Shown piece after piece: positions 1 to 6,220 of a stretch of 8,199 nt of DNA. Below the pieces are notes generated by a model. The model was not told where the DNA came from, did no database searches, and saw only the letters and a list, made by a program, of their open reading frames with translations. The position numbers were made by a program, and so were the translations under genes. Each line of letters begins with the position of its first letter. Positions within the stretch are counted from its first letter, which is position 1. The stretch comes from Spirochaetota bacterium (GTDB lineage: Bacteria > Spirochaetota > JAGLSM01 > JAKPMW01): assembly GCA_029548715.1 (NCBI GenBank), contig JAKPMW010000334.1, positions 1 to 8,199 on the forward strand, read 5' to 3'.

Positions 1-95
1 TTCCCTGAACCGCCCTGACGTGGCGAGACCAGTCAATGAGGGGATACGGGACTGGATTCCGGAATGTTGGCACCACACACCGGCATCATTCCTGA

Positions 96-1484
96 TCAGG
101 CATCACAGACCACAACGGTGACATCATCGTTTGGCAGGCTCTTTCCACGATGATCAAGAAGCCTGGCGCGGATGGCATCCACCGCCTCCTGCGCCTCGCT
201 GCAGGCTGTATCCGCACACACATCGAGGACACGCTGTTCACCAAACTCCACCCCGACTGGATCTGTCTCCTCAATCAGTCCGTCACTGAACAAGATCACC
301 CGACAGCGGCTGGCAAACCCGCAGCGTCCCTCGACAAAATGCGCATCCGGAAAGGGGAGCCCGATCGGTCGGCCATGTCCCACAAGGCTGACCAGCGCCC
401 CGTCGCAAACGGCAGCCTGCGGAGGATGGCCGGCTGTAGCCCAAACCAGCCCGTCCCGGGAGATATCAACGGCGACACAGGTAAAAAACAGATTGAGATG
501 TCCCCAGGCCTGGCTGAAACGGGCATGCAGTGCTTCGAGGATGGCACCCGGTCCCTCTGCCTCCCGCTTGCAACCCTCGTAGACCGCCTTGACCAGCATC
601 GTTACCAGGGCAGCCGGCACGCCATGGCCGGTGGCGTCAGCAAGGAAGAGCCGCTTGCGCCCGTCCGCCAAAAGCGAGACATCACAAAAATCCCCTCCCA
701 CCTCGTGAGCCGGCAGGAAGAGCAGGGCCAGGCCTGGCTGCGGTGGCGGCAGAAGACTCTGCTGGACCGAGCGGGCCAGATCCAGCTCAAGCCGCAGCAT
801 GGCCAGGGCCCGCTCGGACCGCTCACGCTGGCGCTCAGCCGTATGCCGTGCGTGGAACTGGCGCAGTTGCCCCGAATACAGGGTCGCCGACAGGACAAAG
901 GCCATCAGGGCGAAGGCCGATCCATTGATGAGGTGCGAACTCAGAATTTCGGGATCCTCCTGCACGTGTACCATCCCGACGACAAACACGGCATGCAGAA
1001 TGAAAAAGAGGAGGAAGGCCCGAGGAAGGCGAAAGAGGCATCCGACAGCGATCACGATAATGCTGGCGACATAGACGGTAATCTGGCCGTGGAGACCCTG
1101 CCCGATCAGGGCGATGACCGTCCCCACCAGCCCGCAAAAGAGGGCCGCCAGCCAGGGCAAGATATGCCGCAGTACGCTGGAGCGGACAAACCGGACAGCA
1201 ACCAGGATGGCAAGCACACCGGCCAGACCAGTCAGGTGGGTCACCGTCATGAGAAGATTGGATTGATAGCTGGGATCAGTGAGCGACAAGCCGGGAAGAT
1301 CGACCGCCAGTACCAGAAGGGTCCAGACAATCGCCAGGGCCGCGGAAAGCATGCGGACACGAACAAGATTGATGCTGTCAACCGCAGCCGCTGCAGATGC
1401 ACTGGTTCCGTTGCGCCAGACAACCCGCCTGCGATGGAAGGCCTGCCGCAACCGGTGCCGTAATCGGGCACGGAATCCCTTCAT
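96..1484 (-). CDS. Membrane-anchored PP2C/SpoIIE-type (PPM) serine phosphatase
   Basis: The 462-residue product has a basic N-terminus (residues 1-25), then about six hydrophobic segments (roughly 45-63, 78-97, 108-130, 135-152, 157-174, 185-203), a charged, probably coiled-coil linker (about 208-240) and a C-terminal SpoIIE/RsbU-type phosphatase domain. Visible family motifs are ARSVQQSLLP (237-246), EVGGDFCD (261-268, metal-binding Asp), DATGHGVPAA (283-292), ATAGHPP (349-355), FSDGL (399-403) and NDDVT (452-456), so the metal-binding core looks intact. Such proteins typically dephosphorylate an anti-anti-sigma (STAS) protein in a partner-switching pathway. No STAS or anti-sigma gene is in this window, so the target is unknown. 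The start was chosen at 1484 because AGGAG lies seven bases upstream. An in-frame upstream ATG at 1553 would add 23 residues of non-domain sequence, would lie within the predicted promoter region, and lacks a ribosome site. The gene is divergent from the abi gene. Confidence 0.93.
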   Translation of the reverse strand: MKGFRARLRHRLRQAFHRRRVVWRNGTSASAAAAVDSINLVRVRMLSAALAIVWTLLVLAVDLPGLSLTDPSYQSNLLMTVTHLTGLAGVLAILVAVRFVRSSVLRHILPWLAALFCGLVGTVIALIGQGLHGQITVYVASIIVIAVGCLFRLPRAFLLFFILHAVFVVGMVHVQEDPEILSSHLINGSAFALMAFVLSATLYSGQLRQFHARHTAERQRERSERALAMLRLELDLARSVQQSLLPPPQPGLALLFLPAHEVGGDFCDVSLLADGRKRLFLADATGHGVPAALVTMLVKAVYEGCKREAEGPGAILEALHARFSQAWGHLNLFFTCVAVDISRDGLVWATAGHPPQAAVCDGALVSLVGHGRPIGLPFPDAHFVEGRCGFASRCRVILFSDGLIEETDPVGVEFGEQRVLDVCADTACSEAQEAVDAIRARLLDHRGKSLPNDDVTVVVCDA

Positions 1485-1531
1485 GGTGCGCTCCTGTTTC
1501 TGTGTCAAGCGGGGAACTTGCGCACAGGTCT

Positions 1532-1560
1532 TCAATACCACGAATCCATCCATCTGTCAA
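1532..1560 (-). promoter_or_regulatory. Candidate sigma-70 promoter for the phosphatase gene
   Basis: On the minus strand a perfect TTGACA (1560-1555) is followed by a 17-base spacer and TATTGA (1537-1532), which matches the -10 consensus poorly. Transcription would start near 1525 and give a leader of about 40 bases carrying the AGGAG site. The -35 and spacing are good; the weak -10 limits confidence. Confidence 0.4.
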
Positions 1561-1580
1561 TCGCCCGGCAAACGTCCGCG

Positions 1581-1590
1581 TTCGCGCGAA
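1581..1590. repeat. Perfect 10-bp palindrome, possible operator
   Basis: TTCGCGCGAA reads the same on both strands. It sits in the divergent spacer between the phosphatase and abi genes, five bases upstream of the candidate abi -35 box. Its position would suit a dimeric DNA-binding protein, but no regulator is identified. Confidence 0.35.
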
Positions 1591-1595
1591 AACCC

Positions 1596-1624
1596 TTGCA
1601 GAATGGCGACCCTTCCGCCATACT
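1596..1624 (+). promoter_or_regulatory. Candidate promoter of the abi gene with inverted repeat in its spacer
   Basis: TTGCAG (1596-1601), a 17-base spacer and CATACT (1619-1624) give a modest sigma-70-like match. An inverted repeat, ATGGCG (1603-1608) and CGCCAT (1616-1621), fills the spacer and overlaps the -10, a layout that would suit repression. The leader to the ATG would be about 80 bases. Confidence 0.35.
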
Positions 1625-1709
1625 CTTGGCAACACACGCGCCGGGCGTTCCTTTCTCTCGGGACTGGACGCACAAGAGAGGCGCGTATTTTTATGCCCGG
1701 AGTATCCGC

Positions 1710-2615
1710 ATGACAGTCCCCTACGGCAAAGGCTGGCTCTCAGTCGATGATCAGATCGAACTCCTCGCCCTGCGGGGGCTCCTGATTGATGACGAGGCCG
1801 GAGCCAGGGAATTTTTCAGCCACGTCAACTACCACCGCTTTGACAATTACTGCCGGGCGTTCGAATCCTCACGGCACGTCTTTTTTCCGGGAACAAGTTT
1901 TACCGAAGTGGTCGCGCTCTACGACTTTGACGGCTCCCTGCGCGAGCTCCTCTCCCGGGCAATCCGGGTCTTCGAAATCGACCTGCGCACAATCCTCGCC
2001 TCGGCCTGGGGTGAGCACCATGGTGCCTTCGGTCACCGTATCGGGGCCAATTTTTTCAGGACGTTTGCCCATGCCGACTGGCTGGCCGAGCTCCAGGGCG
2101 AGACCATCCGTTCGCGCGAGTTTTTTATCAAGCACTACCGCGAAACCTATGACGAGTTTCCGGATCTCCCTATCTGGATGGCCGTCGAGATCATGCCCAT
2201 GCGCTGGCTCTCGGCCATGTTTGCAGGGATGAAGGCAAAAGACCAGAAGCCGCTGATCGAGCGCTACGAGGTATCACCCGTCCTCTTCGCAAGCTGGCTG
2301 CATCACCTGACCTACGTCTACAACCTGACAACGCACCATGCCCGGATCTGGGACCGGCTCTGGTCGGTCAGCCCCAAACTCCCCCGCTCCTTTGACTGGA
2401 TGCCGCCCTCACTCCCGGCTCAAAACCGGCTCTTTGCGACCCTGCTCATCCTTTCCCATCTCCTCGCGCACTGCCCCCGCCAGCGGGCTTTCACCTCGCT
2501 CTGGCGGGCATCCATCGAATCACACATCGACACCATGCCCCCGATTACCGATGGCCCCGCCCGGATGGGCCTGCCAGGCGACTGGAAAAACCACCCCGAC
2601 TGGATTGCGCCATGA
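1710..2615 (+). CDS. Abi_2 family (AbiD/AbiF-like) abortive-infection protein with altered HEPN motif
   Basis: This 301-residue protein has the usual length and motif order of the Abi_2 family. An N-terminal segment has the pattern FFSHVNYHRFDNYCRAF (35-51). A central helix follows with YDFDGSLRELL (71-81) and FEIDLRTILA (88-97), then PIWMAVEIMPM (154-164). A C-terminal HEPN-like signature, YNLTTHHARIWDR, lies at 204-216. In typical relatives this block reads RNxCAHHxRLWNR, with Arg and His as ribonuclease residues. Here the Arg position is Tyr204, while His209, His210, Arg212 and Trp214 remain. Family members act as phage-defence toxins, with cleavage of cellular or phage RNA as the inferred mode. 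The start at 1710 is set by GGAG seven bases upstream and by the domain beginning there; the frame stays open further upstream without a better start. The stop overlaps the next gene by ATGA. Confidence 0.88.
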   Translation: MTVPYGKGWLSVDDQIELLALRGLLIDDEAGAREFFSHVNYHRFDNYCRAFESSRHVFFPGTSFTEVVALYDFDGSLRELLSRAIRVFEIDLRTILASAWGEHHGAFGHRIGANFFRTFAHADWLAELQGETIRSREFFIKHYRETYDEFPDLPIWMAVEIMPMRWLSAMFAGMKAKDQKPLIERYEVSPVLFASWLHHLTYVYNLTTHHARIWDRLWSVSPKLPRSFDWMPPSLPAQNRLFATLLILSHLLAHCPRQRAFTSLWRASIESHIDTMPPITDGPARMGLPGDWKNHPDWIAP

Positions 2616-3030
2616 GGCTCCACGCGTACATCCCCATCTGGTGTACCATGCTCCTCTCCTGCGTGGCAACACCCCCGACCGTACGTACGGCCCCGCTTGC
2701 CCTTCCCGGCCTGCCACTCCCCTCACGCGGGCTTCCCGCTGCCAGGCTGATCAGATCCGACATCCCGGCACGCGTGATTGACCTTGCAATGACCGCCCGC
2801 TACACCCCGGGTTCCACCAGAGTCTCGGCCGTGCACCATGTCACGCTCCCGGTTTTGGAAAGACCGACAACACGATCATCCGGCTCAAGCGCGAGGGCGC
2901 CTGGACCTGGGGGAACTCCATCCCGAAAGCGACACGCGACCAACCCGGTTTTGCCGTTTCGGTCAGATGGCAAGCCAGAGTCATCGACGAAGGTCCGGCA
3001 GCAGATCTCTTTGTCCGCCATCAACGCTGA
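2612..3030 (+). pseudogene. Frameshifted putative lipoprotein gene, translationally coupled to abi
   Basis: The ATG overlaps the abi stop (ATGA) and has no ribosome site of its own, so translation would depend on coupling. The first frame encodes a short hydrophobic stretch ending LLSC (residues 14-17), a weak lipobox. It keeps C/G-rich third positions to about base 2855. After that the frame loses coding character, while the -1 frame becomes coding-like for 55 codons (starting TDNTIIRLKREGAWTWG) and ends at the TGA at 3028-3030. Adding one T to the T4 run at 2853-2856 would restore a single product of about 139 residues. I do not recognise the protein. It is either a real broken gene or a homopolymer sequencing error. 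The original frame stays open to 3112, but its composition after 2860 argues against that reading. Confidence 0.5.
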
Positions 3031-3117
3031 GCAGGAACGCCCCTGCGGTCACGGTCTCACCAGCATGCGTTTACCATTTCGTGACAAACCGGATACACCG
3101 GCTCACTCATAGCACAC

Positions 3118-3155
3118 AAAAAAAAGGCCGTGGATGAATTCCCATCTGCGGCCTT
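3118..3155 (-). terminator. Intrinsic terminator, minus strand
   Basis: AAGGCCG (3124-3130) pairs with CGGCCTT (3149-3155), and an inner stem, GATG (3133-3136) with CATC (3143-3146), closes a six-base loop. Read on the minus strand, the hairpin is followed by eight T residues (3125 down to 3118). It would end transcription of the minus-strand remnant that stops at 3250. In plus-strand RNA the two mismatched pairs become G-U wobbles, giving an uninterrupted 13-pair stem but no U tract. Confidence 0.65.
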
Positions 3156-3249
3156 CTGTATCCTGCGGACAACAGTCCATGCGGGTTGATTACTGGCGAA
3201 GTCACCTTCTGTACCTGTCTGCCCCGGTAGCCGCCACGTCACCGACTGA

Positions 3250-3525
3250 TCACAGGCCCTCAATCAGCTTCCTTCCGTTAACGTAGATGTCCTCAGGCTT
3301 GCCGTCAAAGAGCGCACGTTCGACAACAACAGGCAGTTCAGAAAAATCCGTCCGGTTTCCGCTGTGTGCATTTTCAGGATAGCCCACCACCAGATCAAGT
3401 CGCTCTGGACGGGCCGGCTTCAGTTCAAGATCTATCATCACATTGAAAAAGACAACGATTCGGCCGAGGACAGTGACGCCTGGGTGATGGGGGATGCCGT
3501 CACCAACAGGCCATGTCTGGTTGTC
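3250..3525 (-). pseudogene. C-terminal remnant of an unidentified minus-strand gene
   Basis: The minus strand has a protein-like open frame ending at a TGA at 3252-3250. It includes the segments GDNQTWPVGDGIPHHPGV, VVGYPENAHSGNRTDF and DIYVNGRKLIEGL. Coding-like sequence reaches back to about 3525, and the frame is closed by a TAG near 3577. There is no ATG, GTG or TTG before the GTG at 3441 and ATG at 3438, and those lie inside the protein-like part and lack a good ribosome site. The simplest reading is a gene whose 5' portion has been lost, with its 3' end and terminator kept. I do not recognise the family. A short real protein of 62-63 residues starting at 3438-3441 is the alternative. Confidence 0.4.
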
Positions 3526-3587
3526 ACCTATACACGACCCTGACGAATTTCGTGCAATCCCGGTTTTTCCGTTTTTCGTTGACAGCT

Positions 3588-3626
3588 ACCCCCTTTTGGA
3601 AGAGTGTGTCCAGAAGGGGTGTTTTT
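3588..3626 (+). terminator. Terminator or attenuator-like hairpin in the endA leader
   Basis: Bases 3588-3600 (ACCCCCTTTTGGA) pair with 3609-3620 (TCCAGAAGGGGT). The 12-pair stem has one bulged C, one T-G wobble and an eight-base loop, and is followed by GTTTTT (3621-3626). It ends only 55 bases before the nuclease ATG and points toward it. It either insulates the nuclease gene from upstream plus-strand transcription or acts as a conditional terminator in its own leader. A TTGACA at 3579-3584 just upstream lacks a convincing -10. Confidence 0.6.
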
Positions 3627-3680
3627 CAGCACAAAACTTCCTGTGACACACATGCCCCATGTAAACGAAAGGAATTGACA

Positions 3681-4586
3681 ATGAAAGCTCCGTGGATTAT
3701 CAGTCTTGTTGCACTTGTTTCCCTTCTGTCCCTGCAGGCCTGCAGCGTTGCCCCCGAAATAACCGGGACTGCAGACGATGAATTCTTGCCCGCACGGGCT
3801 GCCGTTTTCACCGAAAATTTCTCCCTCCCCCAGTCCGTCCGGGACTATTACCGGAGTGCATACGGGAAGTCAGGCAGTGCACTCAAGACCGCCCTGCGAA
3901 GCATCATCTCCGCCGGATACGTCGACAAGGGCTACAGCGGCCTCTGGACAACGTACAAGACATCCGATGTTACCCCTGCCGGAAAAATCTGGGACCTGTA
4001 CTCAAGTACATCCCTCAACGGAACAGGCACCACAGCCTCCTACTGGTATACCCCGGTTACCTCGCAGTGCGGGACATATTCGGCCGAGGGTAGCTGCTAT
4101 AACCGCGAACACATGATTCCTCAAAGCACCTTCGGCGAAAAAGCCCCCATGGTCAGCGATGCCCATCATGTCACGGCAACCGACGGCAAGGTCAACGGCA
4201 TGCGCTCCAACTACCCGCACGGGAACGTGGCCACGGCAAGCTGGACCTCGAAAAATGGAGGGAAACTCGGCAGCGGAACATCCGCCCAGGGATATACCGG
4301 GACTTGCTTCGAGCCCCGCTCGGACGCCAAGGGTGATATCGCCCGGATTTATTTCTACTTCTGCGTCCGCTATTACGGAAACACCAGTTGCACTGCCTGG
4401 GCCTCAATGAATGCCGGTGCGAAACTCAAGAGCTGGGCCCAAACCCTCTACCGCTCATGGGCCTCGGCAGACCCGGTCAGCCAGAAGGAGCGCACGCGCA
4501 ACAATGCGATTTTCTCGATCCAGAAAAATCGCAATCCCTTTGTTGATTACCCCGAACTTGCAACCATGATCGATTTTGTCAACTGA
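3681..4586 (+). CDS. Endonuclease I family (EndA/NucM-like) nuclease, lipoprotein-type
   Basis: The 301-residue product starts with a lipoprotein signal peptide, a hydrophobic stretch (residues 5-20) ending LSLQAC with Cys21 as the predicted lipidated residue. The mature part carries the endonuclease I domain. Its motifs are NREHMIPQSTF (141-151, with Glu143-His144 at the metal/general-base site), DAHHVTATDGKVNGMRSNYP (160-179), FEPRSDAKGDIARIYFYF (210-227) and RNNAIFSIQKNRNPFVDYPE (273-292). Family enzymes are ββα-metal (His-Me finger) nucleases that cut DNA, sometimes RNA, non-specifically outside the cytoplasm. Several cysteines (130, 139, 209, 228, 237) would allow disulfides. A membrane-anchored enzyme would act in the periplasm or at the surface, on incoming or nutrient DNA. 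The start at 3681 has AAGGA seven bases upstream and places the signal peptide at residue 1. The frame is open upstream to 3513, but that would bury the signal peptide. Confidence 0.94.
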   Translation: MKAPWIISLVALVSLLSLQACSVAPEITGTADDEFLPARAAVFTENFSLPQSVRDYYRSAYGKSGSALKTALRSIISAGYVDKGYSGLWTTYKTSDVTPAGKIWDLYSSTSLNGTGTTASYWYTPVTSQCGTYSAEGSCYNREHMIPQSTFGEKAPMVSDAHHVTATDGKVNGMRSNYPHGNVATASWTSKNGGKLGSGTSAQGYTGTCFEPRSDAKGDIARIYFYFCVRYYGNTSCTAWASMNAGAKLKSWAQTLYRSWASADPVSQKERTRNNAIFSIQKNRNPFVDYPELATMIDFVN

Positions 4587-4610
4587 TCCCTGCCCGGGAT
4601 CTGAAAGCAG

Positions 4611-4645
4611 ACGGGTCGTACCACATTCAGGTACGACCCGTTTTT
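4611..4645 (+). terminator. Strong intrinsic terminator after endA
   Basis: A perfect 12-bp stem, ACGGGTCGTACC (4611-4622) with GGTACGACCCGT (4630-4641), encloses a seven-base loop and runs into TTTTT (4641-4645). It lies 24 bases after the nuclease stop and marks the end of a single-gene transcript. Confidence 0.93.
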
Positions 4646-4997
4646 CGTTGGAGGAGATGCTTTTTCTCCCCTGTTTACATATCCAATAACAATCACGGAA
4701 ATCTGCTGTATACTGGGTATCATGTCTCAGGGGAGGTGCCTGTGTACAGATCCAGCCTGACCCTCGCACGGAGGAATCTTCGGGATACACAATCCGGCCC
4801 GAGGAATTGACTGTTTTTCCGATTGCGGAAACTTTGTCCACTATCCGTGGGACAAGGCATCCCGCGCCGTTGTCAACGGCCACACCCAACAAAACAAGAG
4901 GTTGCGACCCAATCCGCCTTGTAGATATCTTTACTGCACATGCTTGACATCTTTCTGCTGTTTCCATTGATGATCAGGAGTACAAAAGAGGGAAACG
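4646..4997. other. Non-coding spacer between endA and the LuxR-type regulator
   Basis: About 350 bases hold no supported gene. Small hairpins are GCCGTT/AACGGC (4866-4880) and GGAGA/TCTCC (4653-4669). TTGACA at 4944-4949 is a possible -35 for the regulator, but the sequence 17-19 bases on (TTGATG/GATGAT) is a poor -10. Two plus-strand frames stay open between about 4692 and 4968 without a start codon; their third-position GC is lower than in neighbouring genes. Confidence 0.5.
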
Positions 4998-5930
4998 ATG
5001 AAAATAGATCTGACAACCCTGGCTATTTTTCAGGGAATAATATTTTTGGCAGAAGGAGCCCTGTTTGCATACCAGTCAAGAGCGCACCCCATCAGCCCGG
5101 CTGTCAAGTACTGGCTGACCGGCTCGTTTTTGCTGGGGGCTGGCATGCTCTCCATGATGTTCGTGCCATACGAAGGCCTGAAGGTACTGGCTCTTCCGGC
5201 CAATTCATTGCTCATCGCCGGCCTCCTTTTTCTGTATGCGGGCATACGGCACCTCTACAATCTTTCATCATTGCGCTGGACCATCACAGGCTTTTTCACC
5301 GCCTGGGCACTCCTCTACTACTGGTTCATGTTCGGGCCAAATGATCTGGCGGCAAGAACACTCATGATCCACCTGGGGATATTTGCCATCGCCCTGGCAT
5401 CGGGACTGACAATCCTGCAGCAGCGTGAAAAAAGCGTGCGCAGCCCCGAAAAATTTTCGGCCTGGATCTTTCTGGGGTATGCCGCCTTCTCCCTTTTTAT
5501 CCTGACCATCATCATTCCGCACGACAACACCTACTCCTCGCAGCATACCGGGCTGGTGATAGCCTTTATGTATCCGGCCTTCTTTTCCATCCTCTGGACC
5601 TTCGGGCTGAGCGGTATTCTGACCCACCGGCGAAATCAGTCGCTGGCCGGACGAACACCTGTCCCCCTCTCGTCCCTCGCTCTCTCCACCCGCGAGCATG
5701 AGATCGCTGTACTCCTCCTTCAGGGACTGTCGTACGATGAGATATCGGCCCGCTCGTTTATCTCCAAAAACACTGTCAAGACACATGCCAAAAATATCTA
5801 CGCCAAATTTGACGTAAAAAGCCGTGTAGAACTGATGCGGAACGTCGCACCCGAAGCAGCCGAGCACCCACCACCTCAAAAACCGGCTCTGGTATCCCAT
5901 CCTGCCAGAGATCGTTCGGACGAGTTTTGA
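4998..5930 (+). CDS. Seven-transmembrane one-component regulator with LuxR-type HTH
   Basis: The 310-residue protein has about seven hydrophobic segments (roughly 5-24, 38-55, 67-86, 93-112, 119-139, 153-173, 186-207). A short linker is followed by a LuxR/FixJ-type (GerE) helix-turn-helix at about 228-281, including LSTREHEIAVLLLQGLSYDE and ISKNTVKTHAKNIYAKF. The recognition helix (NTVKTHAKNIYAKF) is well conserved. It therefore looks like a membrane-embedded one-component sensor whose DNA-binding domain sits in the cytoplasm. No sensory domain other than the membrane part is present, so the signal is unknown. A proline- and charge-rich tail (285-310) follows the HTH and is probably disordered. 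The start at 4998 has an AGAGGG site about five bases upstream. It follows the endA terminator and so is transcribed separately. Targets cannot be told from the sequence; proteins of this type often regulate adjacent genes. Confidence 0.9.
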   Translation: MKIDLTTLAIFQGIIFLAEGALFAYQSRAHPISPAVKYWLTGSFLLGAGMLSMMFVPYEGLKVLALPANSLLIAGLLFLYAGIRHLYNLSSLRWTITGFFTAWALLYYWFMFGPNDLAARTLMIHLGIFAIALASGLTILQQREKSVRSPEKFSAWIFLGYAAFSLFILTIIIPHDNTYSSQHTGLVIAFMYPAFFSILWTFGLSGILTHRRNQSLAGRTPVPLSSLALSTREHEIAVLLLQGLSYDEISARSFISKNTVKTHAKNIYAKFDVKSRVELMRNVAPEAAEHPPPQKPALVSHPARDRSDEF

Positions 5931-6080
5931 CCTCCCGCTATCCCTGTATCGTATGCTGCACATCTCTTTTTCACCAATATCATTGATGCCCGTCGCCTGG
6001 GCCCAGCCAGAGGAAATCCCGCATCTCCCCATATCACTGAAAAGGAACCTCCAGACGGAGAGACGCGGATCTGCCCTGTG
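5931..6080. other. Spacer after the LuxR-type gene, no gene seen
   Basis: This is the first part of the roughly 400-base gap before tcdA. Only a palindrome, CTGGGCCCAG (5997-6006), stands out. There is no terminator directly after the regulator stop, so its transcript may run to the plus-strand hairpin at 6219-6240. Confidence 0.5.
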
Positions 6081-6109
6081 AAAAACGCCCTCGCCCGTCA
6101 TGCGAGGGC
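6081..6109 (-). terminator. Terminator-like hairpin, minus strand
   Basis: A perfect 8-bp stem, GCCCTCGC (6087-6094) with GCGAGGGC (6102-6109), encloses a seven-base loop. On the minus strand it is followed by G and then TTTTT (6085-6081). No established minus-strand gene lies immediately upstream of it. The only candidate is the 40-codon ORF whose stop falls within the loop. Confidence 0.55.
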
Positions 6110-6220
6110 ACAACCTCCTTGCATATATTCATCAATGCCTCCAACGTCATTTTCCAACCGGACAGTGCAACCTGAAAGGGCTGCAGAGGCAAGGATACAT
6201 GCGCACCGGGGACAGGGCAT
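6098..6220 (-). CDS. Possible tiny lipoprotein ORF (40 residues)
   Basis: The minus-strand frame from ATG at 6220 to TGA at 6098 encodes a short basic start (MPCPR), a small hydrophobic stretch (CACILASAA) and a good lipobox, LSGC (residues 15-18), then a 22-residue tail including NDVGGIDEYMQGG. The stop lies in the loop of a minus-strand terminator hairpin, which is how a very small gene would look. Against it, the hydrophobic region is short, third positions are A/T-rich for this genome, the G-rich stretch before the ATG is too close to be a normal ribosome site, and no promoter is clear. Small entericidin-like lipoproteins have this general build, but I see no real similarity beyond the lipobox. 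Confidence 0.22.
   Translation of the reverse strand: MPCPRCACILASAALSGCTVRLENDVGGIDEYMQGGCALA

Noticed and set aside
2..121. Open plus-strand frame entering from the left edge, ending at TGA 119-121
   Set aside because: It overlaps the 3' end of the phosphatase gene tail-to-tail and shows no recognisable sequence; too short to support. Palindromes at 56-65 and 91-100 are noted but not terminator-like.
150..1463. Long open frame (437 codons) on the plus strand
   Set aside because: It lies entirely inside the minus-strand phosphatase gene, has unusual composition and no domain, and is the antisense shadow of a GC-rich gene.
1503..1508. Second TTGACA (minus strand) before the phosphatase gene
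   Set aside because: It is only 19 bases from the start codon, leaving no room for a -10 box and transcription start.
2851..2863. Programmed -1 ribosomal frameshift as the explanation for the frame change
   Set aside because: The bases GGTTTTGGAAAGA do not form an X XXY YYZ slippery heptamer in the reading frame, so mutation or a sequencing error in the T4 run is simpler.
4455..4967. 170-codon minus-strand open frame
   Set aside because: It runs through the endA 3' end and its terminator in antisense; composition is not protein-like and no start signal is seen.
5268..6113. 281-codon minus-strand open frame
   Set aside because: It is mostly antisense to the 7TM-LuxR gene, whose motifs are clear, and its product looks random.
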